Assembly (NCBI GenBank): GCA_907163375.1
Contig: CAJQUW010000558.1
Coordinates: forward strand, 124,001 to 188,000
Source: Prostheceraeus crozeri
Lineage: Eukaryota; Platyhelminthes; Polycladida; Euryleptidae
Direction of reading: 5' to 3'
DNA length: 64,000 bases
In this document: positions 35,130 through 46,399 of the stretch, in pieces
How positions within the stretch are numbered: the first letter of the stretch is position 1
How the letters are laid out: every line of letters begins with the position of its first letter
Program-made: the position numbers and the translations under genes
Notes under the pieces: generated by a model
What the model saw: the letters and a program-made list of their open reading frames with translations, nothing else
The model's database searches: none
What the model was told of the DNA's origin: nothing

Positions 35130-35640
35130 ACGCAAATACTGAGCTTTGGGGACCGTATGGCCTCTTCTTGGTCAACTTCTTCAACCTACTCGCATCTTTG
35201 TCGACTTCTTCATTTCCGTCGATAACGCAATGTGCGGCAACAAAGTGCACGCTAAAGCGTTTCGTCTGCTGCCTCGATAAGTAAACGCTCTAGTGTTGTG
35301 CGTCTTGTTGTAATGGTACATTCTGCAGTGCCGCGATCAATAGATTGTGAGTCTATGCAGGTGAGTAATTTCCCTTCAAGTTGACGAAGCAGATATGATA
35401 GTATCTGCTTCAGTTTTTGATAGCAGATATGGTTAGTAGATTTAGGCCCACAAGTTCTGCAGCAAAAAATAAAGCCTAAAGAATAGCGGGAGTCACAGTT
35501 TTTAGCAATGGTAACTTGTCTCCTGCTAAGTAGATATTGGCCGCTCCTGCTCCCATTTTAAACCTGCCTTGAACTGAGCCATCACTCCAGATATCTATGT
35601 CATGACAATGTCTCCAAGGCAACTTGTCTTCCTCCTCGAT
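35130..35640 (-). mobile_element. RNase H domain fragment of a retroelement, probably a LINE
   Basis: On the minus strand DIWSDGSVQGRFKMGAGA is the start of an RNase H domain (the D-G-S block), followed by a block with AAELVGL and by HFVAAHCVIDGNEEVDKDA, the closing W-V-P-x-H-x-G-x-x-G-N-E-x-A-D block in altered form. The blocks are in the right order and at the right spacing for LINE-type RNase H. The sequence is broken. Whether it belongs to the unassigned remnant at 33.7-35.1 kb is unknown. Confidence 0.65.
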
Positions 35641-35784
35641 TTTCGACATGATCTCCCTCTCGTTTAATTATTTAACTGTTAGGAAAATCCTCCAAATTTC
35701 ATGCATGAGAAAGTGCAACATAACATTAACAACAATGAAATTAGATAGATCGAACGATAGATCAAATTTCCATGCAAAAGATGT

Positions 35785-35856
35785 GCGGCTGGTAGGATTC
35801 GAACCTACGACCAAGGTTAACTAGACCTGTGCTCTAACCATCTGAGCTACGAGCCA
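35785..35856 (-). tRNA. tRNA-Thr(AGT)-like sequence, probably degenerate
   Basis: The minus strand folds into the tRNA plan: D arm GCTC-AGATGGTTA-GAGC with the A box TAGCTCAGATGG, anticodon loop CTAGTTA (anticodon AGT, Thr), and a perfect T arm GTAGG-TTCGAAT-CCTAC with the B box GGTTCGAATCC. Weak points are an anticodon stem with one mismatch, T instead of A after the anticodon, and an acceptor stem that pairs only if one base is missing on the 3' side. It is therefore probably a tRNA pseudogene or the head of a tRNA-derived SINE. No oligo-T terminator directly follows. Confidence 0.55.
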
Positions 35857-36310
35857 CTTACGCGACTCTGTCAGTTGGCAGGATCAAACCCTCACCACCA
35901 CACATCAGTTGTCAAGGCAATAATAATCAATGAATAAATAACACGTCACAATTGTGACCGCCGACATTAAGGCAAGTAGCGGGGATCGATTGTCCACCAA
36001 AGCATCTTAAACCATGTCGTGAATGCAATTAACAACAATGAAATTAGCAACACAATGAAATTAACAACATGAAATTCTACTTCGATTAGTTTCAGGTAGC
36101 GTACATGTAAAAAATCAAGGCTATCTTTTAAAATTTGGACTTAGCTGCTCGAATTTATCATTATCTCATAATGATGCTCCATAAATGAATACAAAAAACA
36201 CAAAAAAATAAGTGCTAAAAAATACAATACAGATATAAACCAAGTGCTTTCATCCTAATAAGGACGGATGATTCGACAAACTAGAAATTAATGGCACCTT
36301 TGATAGAAAG

Positions 36311-36651
36311 AAGAAGACAAAATTTATATTTCGATCATCTGAAGTGGCCACCGTCAGAAATGTATTTGCTTTGTAATTCCTGTATGATTCAAATTACAAA
36401 AACAAAAATGAAAGTTTATGAAACGCTACTATAACAAATGAACAAGTACGGTAATTCAGTAGTCTGAGCAGAGCAGAAGGTATCTACTGATTTTCTTTTC
36501 CGTGGAGTTTGTTCTGGGATTGCATGCGACCCCTGTAGTCTACTAATGTTCAATGTGTTTTTGTAATTTGAATCTCATTCAGGAGTTAGAGCGTATACAA
36601 ATTTCTGACGATGGCAACTTCAGATGGTTGAAATATTACGCTTGTCCTCCT
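36311..36651. repeat. ~340-bp fold-back element with ~100-bp inverted arms
   Basis: Left arm 36311-36410 and right arm 36550-36651 are inverted copies of each other with scattered mismatches. The best-matching parts are CATCTGAAGT-GCCA-CGTCAGAAAT and GATTCAAATTACAAAAACA. The spacer is about 140 bp and non-coding. It resembles a MITE or fold-back transposon. No target duplication is clear and the family is not recognised. Confidence 0.75.
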
Positions 36652-38098
36652 ATTTCTATATGTTCGCTTAAGCGATTTCGTGGCCATTCCATGAATTCCG
36701 ATGTCAAGAAATGAATGTGGTTTCTTCGGAATAAAAAAAGCTATGGACTTGAGAATTTCCGAATTGAACTGAAGAATTTCAACAGACAGCTAAGATATTC
36801 ATGCAATGCCTATACAAATTATTACAATGATTACATATAATCCCTAAGCGGTATTTTAGCTGTAATACAGGCTCAATTATTTCTTCTCACCACACTTCTG
36901 CTCATAATGAAATTCTTTGAAAAACATCCAGTATTCATGTTGTATTCCTGTGGATAGAGGTACTCAGGGCTGACCTATATCTCCAAGAATACAATCTGGA
37001 AATTCTCAGCACATTCAAAGAGGTTGCTCATAGCAAGATTCAATCAAAAAAAAGGAGATTCAAGTTTTCAGACTCCTCTATTGTCGAAAAGGAGCTAACT
37101 AAAGTTAACTATGCTTAAAATCCATAGAAATTACAATTTACCTGAATTTCCACGCAGAGTATCACTTGCTAGAAAATGAACGTGGACTATGTTTCGACAA
37201 ACTGAATTTTTCGTAATGACAACGCATCTTGAGGACTAATACTTTCAAGTAGTAAAACAAACAATGGCAATGAGACAAAGGGTATTCATATCAATTATGC
37301 TCTTTGGGCTATTTCTTTTGTATTTAAGCATGAATGCTTGATACACAAGCACCATGGCTCGGTGGCTAGTCTGACGTACTCGGTGGCCTAAATGAAATGC
37401 TTTCATGGCAGCTTTGAAGATCTGCATGATGCAAATTCGTATGATGTAAACAAGTTCATGAAATAGAGGATGAGAAAAAGGCAACTGAGATACATAGTGA
37501 TATGTGCTTGCTCTATGCATTGAGCGAGTACATCCTCTGCAAAAGCTTTTGCCTGCACATTTGAAGAGGAGATAATCAGTTTTTAACTACTAGCTGATTT
37601 ACAGTCAATTACATTTATGAAAGAGATGAAGGATTACTCATACACAGAAAGACCGAAGAGTACTCAGTAGCATAAATCTGATGGTAAAGGAATCACAACA
37701 AAAAACGGACGATTCATTGCACAATGCGCACCACCATTGTGATCTATGCAATGGCGCTTTGTGAGAATGAATGGGTTCTGCAGGTCAGAAACTCCTCGTT
37801 CTTGACTTTTGTTTCAGACAATATTTTTGTTTGTCTATTTTACTTGGATGTCTTTTAATATAAGAAGCTATAAACAAACATTTGAGTAATACGAAGCGTG
37901 CTTTCTCTTCATCCTGTTAATATATATTTTTAATCGTTGGTAGGATAAGTCCCCAACATGGTAAGTGTTGATGAACTCACGTCCCAAATATGTTTTCTGT
38001 GATGATAGTAAGCATACATATCACGCTAAATAAAAAATAAGTATGTTATTCGAATTAAACCATTACCCTTGTGATTAGAGTTGCCATTCGTCCTTGCT
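36652..38098. other. AT-rich DNA without recognised genes
   Basis: No coding sequence recognised. It includes an ATG|GTAAGTG site at 37958-37966, considered separately as a candidate SNRPB first exon. Confidence 0.4.
37958..37960 (+). CDS. Candidate SNRPB first coding exon (start codon only)
   Basis: CCCCAACATG is followed by GTAAGTGTT, a consensus donor directly after the ATG. The SNRPB exon at 45529 opens in phase 0 without its own ATG, so its first exon must end exactly after a start codon, as here. The implied intron would be 7.57 kb and would contain the transposons at 38.1-45.1 kb. Other ATG|GT sites exist, so this is a candidate only. Confidence 0.25.
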
Positions 38099-38104
38099 TG
38101 CTAA

Positions 38105-38866
38105 CAGACCTGCCAACTGTCCCGGATTTTCCGGGACAGTCCCGGATTTTGGAGCTATCCCGGATGTCCCGGAAAAGTTAAAATGCTGTCCCGGATTCTA
38201 AATTTATTGACCTAAGATGAATTCTAGATCGTTTAAGAACGCATATTTCAAAAATTTGCGCTGCGCGCGCAATCCTAAGATAAGGAAACATGCATGATGA
38301 AGTTTGTGGATTTCTTAGTGGCATTGTCCTTTCACGCTGATGTCTTTTATTAATCATTATGTAGCCCGGATGTATTTCCTTCTATTGAGTTTAAAAGGTA
38401 GTAAGTGTTTTCCAAATTTGCATTCCAGTTTTTTGCGACGAATGCTGTTAATAAAGTGGGATGTATCTTATGATCTTGCTTTCAGACTGATCTTTCTGTT
38501 GAAGAGACTTGAGACCATACTGTTGACTTGTAAACGTCAATTATGCATAATCATTCTTGCAATATTTGTCAATATTTATCAATATGTCAATATTTTTGAC
38601 TGACAGGATGAGTGAGTCATGAATCAGCACACACTGCGATCGTAGCAATTGAATGGAGATGACTTAACTTAATGATACCGTTTCTATAAAAAATAATGGA
38701 AATTAAGGATTAAAATGAGGATGCGTCCTATACGCAGGCACACAGTCTTTCCATCGCTTTTGGGGTCAAATATCCACTGCGTCCTATACATGGTATCTTC
38801 CTATACGCGGGTAGTTAGGTAATAAAATTTGTCCCGGATTTTCATGTTTCAAGGTTGGCAGGTCTG
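38105..38866. mobile_element. 762-bp non-autonomous transposon with CAGACCTGCCAAC ends
   Basis: Terminal inverted repeats CAGACCTGCCAAC match over 13 of 13 bases and are flanked by a perfect 6-bp duplication TGCTAA (38099-38104; 38867-38872). Near the left end lie several copies of TGTCCCGGATTTT with a hairpin TCCCGGATTTTCCGGGA; another copy lies near the right end. It is non-coding. The termini look hAT-like, but hAT elements make 8-bp duplications, so the superfamily is open. It appears to have split a neighbouring older element (see 38,905). Confidence 0.85.
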
Positions 38867-38904
38867 TGCTAAGGACAGTCCTCACTTTGTTAACATTGTC
38901 CTTT

Positions 38905-39137
38905 GGGGAAACCCCAATTCGTCCTTTCAATTGCAGTTCATTCTCTCAATCACCTTAGGATCCTCACAGCACCCTGTAGGATGTCCCGCTTACATTGTTC
39001 ATAATGCGGCTAAATCTGCAGTTGAGTCCCTTTCGTGTGACGCCGAGGCCATCATATTTAAAATTGGCAGCCATTTTACTGGCTCTACCGTTCACCACGA
39101 TCAGCTGAAGGATTGTTTTATGACAATGCCGTCATAA
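38905..39137 (+). pseudogene. hAT transposase remnant
   Basis: In one open frame the sequence reads HPVGCPAYIVHNAAKSAVE, then CDAEAIIFKIGSHF and HHDQLKDCF. This matches the G-C-P-C-H-x-x-H-N-A-A ... D-V-E ... Y-H-F-x-x-S-x-x-R-x-x-x-L segment of hAT transposases of the ZBED/SCAND3-like group. One Cys of the motif is changed to Ala. Only about 65 residues remain. The upstream part of the open frame belongs to the inserted 762-bp element. Confidence 0.6.
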
Positions 39138-39279
39138 ATGTAGCAAAGAAAATTGAAAGTGCCGACTGATCAGTGTCTAGACCGATAATATCATGTGTTA
39201 GATATGCGTTAAACGTCCATATATCATTCCGTGTGGTCATGACATTTTCTAGAATTGGTCATGAAATCATAAAATTTTT

Positions 39280-40930
39280 GATCCGGGATCGCTGGGATCT
39301 GCTCTCTTCTTGTCATGAAGTGTAATTCCCATCATTATACGCTTCATTTTACGAGCTTCTCCAATTGTGTATCATTAAGCGACCATGCTTCGCTGTCATG
39401 TCATGGTAGGAAGAACACATCCGTTGAATGCCTTTCTCTTTAATTTCATGGGAACTTATCTCGCATGATATCGCCAAGCTTCCGGAAGGCATTCCACCCG
39501 AGTGATCCTTCGCCGCAATTCCATCAACTGGTTGTGATCTTTAGTCTGCATCTGGCCAAGGTATACATATTTGTTGATTTCTTCAATCTTCTTTCCATTG
39601 ATAATGACGTCGGTCTTTCATACGGAGTTGTTACACATGATCTTGGCATAATTCATCTTTCGTCCGACTGGCTGGTTGTTGTCGTGGATATCCCGAAGCA
39701 TCGTTTGCAACTCCTCCGTGGAACTGGCAATTAGGACCATGTCGTCAGCGAATATGAGGTGGGACAGGAACTCTCTATCGATGTTGATACATTTGCCCTC
39801 CCAGTTGATCTTTTTGATTACTGCATCTTCCAGACATGAAGTGAAGAGTCACCTTGTCTGGCACCTCGACATAGGTTGAACTTTCTGCTGTTAGTGTGGA
39901 GTCGTAGAGAGGTACGGTAGTTTTCTTCGTCTTAGATGTTTTTCAGAATGTCAAGGTAAGCATCTTCAACTCCGTGATTCAGCTGTGCTGTGAATAGGGG
40001 TCCGAACTCGATGCTGTCGAAGGCTCTCTCATAGTCGACAAAAGCGAAACAGAGGGGAATGCTGTATTCCGTCGCCAATTGGCTGATGACTTGAAGATGG
40101 TCAGTGGTAGGAAACCCTGACCTGTAACATGCTTGCTCTCTTGGTTGATGAAAGTCAAGCGCACCGATAATTCGCTGTAGAAGTACACTAGAAAATACTT
40201 TGTATATGATGGGAAGTAAGCTGATTGGGATCTTCGTAGAATTCGACGCATCGTTCCATAATCAATTCGTTCTAGATGAGCGTCCATCCTCTTCTAATAA
40301 ACTGAATAGACTTCCATAGACACTGGCCCCGTCGTGTTTGCTTGAGGCTTTTATAGTTTTCGATTGCCTCCAAGATTTGTTGAAACTTTATTTGATTGAA
40401 GAGTGATTGAAACTTTTGATATCGTCCGCCATTTTCTGTCTAAGAGTTTTACAGGTCTCTGCACATTCGATGTTTTTTCTTGTTGAGCCGTTTCTCTTCA
40501 TCTCCCTTCTCTTGTTTTTCAGATGTTTGGTACGGTAACCACTGTCAGTTTATCAAACTTCTTGTGCTGGCCTGCGGCAGCTATGGCAGCATCGTGGATG
40601 ATCGTTATAATATCATTCTCATATTCATCCAAATTCCCTTCTTGTATGGAGGCCAGGGCGGAAAATCTGTTACGGAGTTCCACCTTGAATTCAGTTCTCT
40701 GGTGCTGCAACTCATTTTCATTTACTTTTGCCGGTTGGGAGACCATCCTTGGTCTTTCAAATCTAGTATTTATCCTAACCTTACCTCGTAACATCCTGTG
40801 GTCGCTTCCTGTGTTCAACTTATTAATAACTGAAACGTCTGAGAAGATATCCATCTTATTTAACATGATATAATCGATCTCATTCTTTGCTTCTGCATTT
40901 GGAGATATCCAGGTCCAGCGACGTTGTCAC
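39280..40930 (-). mobile_element. 5'-truncated LINE (endonuclease end plus reverse transcriptase)
   Basis: Reading the minus strand from 40,930: end of an AP-type endonuclease (WISPNAEAKNEIDYI, TGSDHRMLRG), a linker, then RT motifs IPISLLPIIYKVFSSVLLQR, QPREQACYRSGFPTTDHLQ and FAFVDYERAFDSIEF, the catalytic FADDMVLIAS near 39,750, and a C-terminal thumb region with YVYLGQM and KRKAFNGCVLPTM near 39.4 kb. The 5' half of the endonuclease and any ORF1 are missing. Several frame changes separate the motifs. The motif wording fits the RTE-like endonuclease-RT family common in invertebrates; the clade is tentative. Confidence 0.85.
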
Positions 40931-42939
40931 GGTGCTAGAGCCCACTCTGAGATACTGAGTTAGAAGACAGCAAGTCTTATTAACTCTCACACGTCCGTGA
41001 TTTGTCTGTGTGGAGACACTTTATTTATATGATATCGAACAATGGGTGAATATCAGTTCACTCCGTGAACACAGGACAATAGCGACATGCAACAGTTTAA
41101 ACAAAAACCAACAATGCATGATTTGCTGTAAAAAGTTGACACAAAATCTTTTGACGTTCTACAAAGCCATGGGATAACAAATATTGGGAAAAGAGAGTTT
41201 GTTATATTGGGAGATATTCAAACAGATGGGATCACTATCCACAATCAGCTGATAAGGCTGAAAGCATGCAACTGTCACACACGGCTTCTTGAAGAGCGTG
41301 TTGAGGATCTTGAAGTTATGTCGCTCTGCAATAGACCGATGATAAGGATAAAAAAAACTTGCATCGACCTATTTTGTTGCAAGCTTCGGTTGCCAGAACC
41401 TATATTCACCAATCCATGACCGTGTATATGTGTGTATTGGAACCCACAAACTTGCAATCGGACAGTTATGGAATTGTCTATTTGCATTATGTTTGTTTTA
41501 GCCTCTATAGCACGAATGACTATAATGAAAGACACGAAATAAATAACTAGGGATCCGTACTGTCCATGGAATTGCATATACCCAAGCAGAAGAATTTCAA
41601 TTTTTGATGCAAGATGAGTGCTAGTGATCGACTTAATTTCTGAATTGAAAGAAAATCAATAAAACAAGGTCAGAACTGAAGGCCTACACAGAGCTGCCAA
41701 CCTACCCTTAACAACTTCATGTCATGTATCTCTGCGATTTTATGATACTGCTATCAAAAGTGCGATTCAAAGTTTTTCCGATTCCTCATTCATACCCACT
41801 ATTTACAACGTTCATTTCATCAGAATTGCGGTTGCAGCATCTGGATAATTCCTTGTTGCAAGTAAAGAGTGAAGATTTTCTTGCGATTTCCCTGTAATTT
41901 GACATTCAAAAGCTGTCAAAGCAAATTTTCGGTGTTGTCAAGATTTCTTAAGCTTTATTGAAAATAATCTAGGAGTCCTTCAGACTCCACGCCAGTTCTA
42001 ACAGTCCACTCCAGGGGTGGGCCGATATGACACGTGTGACAAATTTTCATCTCAAAATAAAGTGACAAAATGTGTGCTTATTCTAAATGTGTTTTTACCA
42101 AAATGTGTTTTTGGTGTGACAAATTTACGGAAAAAATATTCTGACAAAATATGAAGAGAGTCACAGGAGCATTAACTTCATTTGAATGAAATAACGAAGT
42201 CATGTTTTCCAGGAGGTCATTATTCTAATGTTCCTTTATTCTTTGCTGATAATTTGTATTAGGTATATACAAGATTGATATTTCCCCTTTCTTGCTCCTA
42301 ATGGCGACTTGTACTCGCGTCAAGCAAATTGAGCTGCTATTTGTCCAACTTTTCAAAGTTAACTTCGACGTGCAATGTGATGGCCCAAATTGTAACATTC
42401 ATTGTATGTGGCCATATGTTTCTTGATTGTCATGTCCAGATCGCAGGAGTCCCAGTGAATGCATGTTTCCTATAAAGCACGCGCATGTAAGGTATTTTAT
42501 GTACCACTGATCTGATTATAAAACAAAGGTAGTAGTAATCGCTGCAAAACAGAGTGGCATATATTCACAGAAAAATAAGATAACCTCTTCTGTGAAATAA
42601 TATGGTCCATGAATTCATATTGTGAAACATATTTCGAGTAGACCTACGTGTTTATTATGCAATCATGTTTGCCATAAGTAATTAATCAGAAATGAATTCG
42701 AGACTATGAAAATAATCAATTGTAATAAGACTGCTAGATTTGCGTGCAATTTTTCAGTTAAGACGAAGTTAAATGTGTCCTTTTTTTACCCAGGGTCTGT
42801 TTCGTTATTACCCCAAATCTTTGGGTAAATGTTGTACACCTTCAATGGCAATTCTCTATGGAAAGGAAATGATGAATTAACAGAGCGTTACCGCAACTCC
42901 TATCCTAGCCATATATTATCTTGGGCGCATAGGTGCACT
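40931..42939. other. Intergenic DNA between the LINE and the hAT-like element
   Basis: No recognised gene. A CCAGGGGTGGGC sequence at 42011 looks like a hAT terminus, but no partner end was found. Confidence 0.4.
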
Positions 42940-45112
42940 CAGGGTTTCCGCGCTCCTGGAAATTCGAAAACGGTTTTCCAGGGCTCTGGAACCTCAGAAT
43001 TTTGAATTTTCACCTAACCTCCTGCAAACTCCTGGAATTTTATAGACATGGTAGATAAGTGAAGGCATTTCTACTTGATCACTAGAAATTTTAATGGAAT
43101 TTTTCTATTCATGCAAAGTTAATGTAATGAATTCATTCACATTCTGGGTTTTGCAGTGAAAGAAATGTCTAGCTATACATTGTAAAGACATTCTTGTCAG
43201 TCTTTTTTGATTCAGGAAATTTAATTAACGCTCTTTTTATTGCAATCCGTAGTCTATAAAAGAAACACTCGTGCATTGGAACATTTTGAATACCGGCAGA
43301 TATGGATTTGAAATGAAGCCTTGAATATTGTATTCATTTTTCTTGTATTTAGGGCTGTGCGCTAACCGCACCTGCGGCACCGTTGCACAGAAAATTTGGA
43401 AAAGTTTCCCTGAAGCACTTTAAGCATAGACGAAATATAAATTGCTTTGCGTTCTAGATTGTCGTGGAATTGTCGTCTAGACAGTCAATTAAATTATCAA
43501 AATTTTGTAGGCACGGTCTCTGTCCTTCATGCGAAATATTTACATTTTCTAGAATTCAATGCAAATTTTATCGAGTACGATAGTAGGGAAAATTCTAACA
43601 ATGTTAAAAAATTTGAAGCATGCTTGCAAAGGCATTCTTCAAGTCTATTTTTCTTTCTTGACTGTCATCACACTTGTGCGTTTGTCTGATAGTTCTAATA
43701 AAACTCCTTAAAACTAGATGAAAATAGAAATAAAGTAGATATGCAACAAAGAATGATTGAAAGAATAATAATGACTGACTTGCTAAGTCAGTGGCGGAAG
43801 AAACGTTGGGTTTTTAATTGATTCATTTTAAAATGATATACAGCAAAGAAGGAGTTTATTTTTTATTCTTTTTCAAAATAACTGAACAGATCAGGAAATG
43901 TAGACAGGTTCGAAGCAATGTCACGACTGCAAATTACTGTGCGGAAAGTCATGATTTCGACATTACGATCGGCTTCAAGCGGTCAAGTAGGAAATCTTTC
44001 GGACGAATACCTGGCCACTGGAATGCCAAGACCTTCATCTTAGCAAGAGGAGCAACTGCAGGGTAGGCTTATTCTGTATTCACTGAGATCTCAAAATTCT
44101 GAATCGGGATTTTGTGGTCTAAAATGACTTACCATGAACTTTAATTGCCGAATTGTCGTCAACTTTCACATTTTCTCTCATCATCAGGAAATACATCGTT
44201 TTGAATGAGATAACCGTGATTTTCAAAAGGTTTCATTTTCCTGATGTAGAAATTTATTGTGAAGTGAATTGATATTTGAGGTTTGATTATCATGAAGCTT
44301 GACTTTATTTGATAATTAGAATTGAGTAATGTTCTCCTAGTTGGATTAATTATGCTGTATGCTTAAAATATTATGCTCTCTATTTACTGTGACTAAGATA
44401 ACACAAAATGAGTCAATTGTAATTCAAGCTTTACAGTAAAGCATCAATTTGATCGAAATTGGTAAATTTAGGTGCACCGGCACGAGAACCGGTGCACCGC
44501 CCACAGCCCTAATTTTTAGTATTTATTTTTGGAGATTATCTCATATGACACGACTGACTATATACATGTGCAACGACATTTGCTCAGTGAAGTGAGTGTA
44601 TTATGAAGTATCTATTTGTTCTTTAACTGCTTTTTTGTTGCCGAAAATTAACATAGGGAGGATGCGCTTGAAGGACAAATGAACAAATTAGAAGATGAAT
44701 TGAAATAAATACGTCAGATCCCTTTTTATCAGATTTTTGTCTTGATTTTACGCTCAATGTACTTTGTAATACCGAGGAGTTTTCATGGGCAAGCCAAAAA
44801 AATGAAATGCACGTTTAAAATAAATGCACGTTTGAGCCACATTGTGACATCGTACTTTGAGTGCCTGAAATATATAAGCCGTTCCAAATCATAGGACCAG
44901 AATTCATGAATTTTAAGGACTGGTCAGATTCACTCGTGATTCGTATTAAGGCTGAAGTCTCTCTTGCATATGTAGTGCGAATAACTTGTATTTGGTATAG
45001 GCTATATCACGAATTATGTAAAATCCGCTTGTAAATTAAATTATGTAAACCTCCTGGAAATATAATTAGAAGGCTCCTGGAAAAACGATCCTTGAAAACC
45101 GCGGAAACCCTG
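42940..45112. mobile_element. Non-autonomous hAT-like element with CAGGGTTTCCGCG ends
   Basis: The left end CAGGGTTTCCGCG and the inverted right end CGCGGAAACCCTG are complementary over 13 bases, with CTCCTGGAAA motifs just inside both ends. Flanking 8-mers GTGCACTC (42933-42940) and GTGTACTT (45112-45119) agree at 6 of 8 positions, a plausible decayed hAT target duplication if the terminal C/G is counted as flank. No transposase remains. About 1.16 kb of its 2.17 kb is a second element nested inside. Confidence 0.75.
43351..44510. mobile_element. Nested element with AGGGCTGTG ends
   Basis: Left AGGGCTGTGCGC and inverted right CCACAGCCCT share the 9-bp terminus AGGGCTGTG, which is typical of hAT elements. 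Just inside the right end is a perfect 10-bp-stem hairpin, GGTGCACCGG ... CCGGTGCACC (44471-44498); the left end has the related CGCACCTGCGGCACCG. No convincing 8-bp duplication is visible. Short ORFs inside (80-82 codons) show no transposase motif. Confidence 0.65.
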
Positions 45113-45528
45113 TGTACTTGCGTATCAAATTTCTATACACCACAATTATCTCTCACTTTGAAATAGAGTAGGAATTCAGCCTTGTATTTTCCTCATCAAG
45201 CAAATTTCATTAATATCACAAAGCAAAAAATCACAATTGATTCCGTCGCACGATTGATCGAGCGTAAATGATCAACTGCGTCTGCCACTGTCTTGCAGCA
45301 GTATACGAAATGTAATTGAGCATTATTAAATATTCAATTGAACGATGTCTTGCGAGTAATCTTCACTTCAACCATAGATATGCCGATATCCTTCATGTAC
45401 GGCATGTTAAAAGTAGTCACAATTGTCAACTACAAATGTTTTGCATGTTTGATTTTCTTATGAACGTGAGAGAATTATGTTATGTTGAGTTCCTACATGT
45501 AGCTAATTAATTTTTGTTTTGTTTTCAG

Positions 45529-46059
45529 CCTGTCAGCAAAAATGCGAAGATCATGCAACATCTCAATTACCGGATGAGATGCACTCTCCAGGATGGTCGA
45601 ACGTTTATTGGAACGTTCAAAGCTTTTGATAAGCATATGAATCTTATACTCGCGGACTGTGATGAATTTCGAGTGATCAAAATGAGGAATCAAAAAGAAG
45701 AGAAAGAACAAAAGCGAGCCCTGGGTTTTGTTCTCCTTCGAGGAGAAAATTTAGTATCAATGACAGTTGACGGTCCACCTCCACCTGAAGATACAGCACG
45801 AGTGCCACTTCCAGGAGCCGCGGGAATGGCTCAAGGTGGACCAGGAATGGGACGAGCAGCTGGTCGTGGCATGCCTAGCGGACCTCCAATGGGAGGGCCA
45901 GCCCCAGGTCTTGGTGGACCAATTCGAGGGGTAGGTGGACCAGCGATGGGTATGATGCAGCCACGACCACCAATGCCGCCAGGTCCTCCGATGCAAGGTT
46001 TTGGTCGAGGGCTGCCACCTCCTCCAGGTGGTCGAGGTTTCGGCTATGGACCTCGATGA
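45529..46059 (+). CDS. SNRPB: Small nuclear ribonucleoprotein-associated protein B/B' (SmB), main exon
   Basis: One exon encodes [18 protein letters not shown], the Sm fold with [20 protein letters not shown] (Sm1), LADCDEFR and, after a Lys/Glu loop, [14 protein letters not shown] (Sm2), then [19 protein letters not shown] and a Gly/Pro/Met-rich tail with RG-type repeats ending GFGYGPR. Human SmB begins (M)TVGKSSKMLQH, so only the initiator Met is missing here. SmB is one of seven Sm proteins that form the ring on U1, U2, U4 and U5 snRNAs. A strong acceptor (TTTTGTTTTGTTTTCAG) ends at 45528 and the exon starts in phase 0, so the upstream exon or a spliced leader must supply AUG. The C-terminal tail is shorter than in vertebrates. 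The splice acceptor and the missing Met argue against a processed retrocopy. Confidence 0.95.
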   Translation, partial: PVSKNAKIMQHLNYRMRCTLQDGRTFIGTFKAFDKHMNLILADCDEFRVIKMRNQKEEKEQKRALGFVLLRGENLVSMTVDGPPPPEDTARVPLPGAAGMAQGGPGMGRAAGRGMPSGPPMGGPAPGLGGPIRGVGGPAMGMMQPRPPMPPGPPMQGFGRGLPPPPGGRGFGYGPR

Positions 46060-46113
46060 GCATTTGTAGCATTTTTTACACACTTTGTTAGTCGTCTTCG
46101 GCGCTTTTTATCC

Positions 46114-46119
46114 AATAAA
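46114..46119 (+). terminator. AATAAA polyadenylation signal of SNRPB
   Basis: AATAAA lies 55 nt after the SNRPB stop codon, followed by a GT-rich GTTGTGAGAG. Confidence 0.75.
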
Positions 46120-46245
46120 TGTTGTGAGAGTCAAGTGAATTTCTTTCATGGGATGACTGGTACCATAAGGGTTCAAATACATACTACCATCAAGTTTAAA
46201 TACATTCGTATATTTTTCTATATTGATAATGATGCTTACATCATG

Positions 46246-46365
46246 TAAAATCTGTTTTCGTAAAATATATGTATTGGATTTAGAACTATTATTTCTTCCT
46301 TGTTCGAAAATTGGTCGACTTTCGGTCCGGAATAACGGACTTTTTATGTCAATAGCTGAGGCCAT
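46246..46365 (-). CDS. Low-confidence first exon candidate opposite SNRPB
   Basis: ATG at 46365 (AGTAAGAATGG context) starts MASAIDIKSPLFRTESRP and runs to about 46,246, where ACATGAT|GTAAGC is a good donor in phase 0. The open frame itself continues to 46,108. It would be a gene reading against SNRPB. No downstream exon or family match is recognised, so it may be chance. Confidence 0.15.
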
Positions 46366-46399
46366 TCTTACTTATTCATAGGTTGAACAAATTCAATAT

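Noticed and set aside
35870-35900. Second tRNA T-arm-like sequence next to the tRNA-Thr-like gene
   Set aside because: The stem does not pair over five bases and no D arm or anticodon arm is found at the right distance.
42011-42022. CCAGGGGTGGGC as the end of another hAT element
   Set aside because: No inverted partner (GCCCACCCCTG) was found in the window.
43890-44060. Possible exon between an ACAG and a GCAGG|GTAGGC site
   Set aside because: It lies inside the nested AGGGCTGTG element, and the encoded peptide matches nothing recognisable.
45529-46140. SNRPB as a processed retrocopy
   Set aside because: There is a strong splice acceptor at the exon start, no initiator Met in the exon, no poly-A tract and an intact frame, all expected of a real multi-exon gene.
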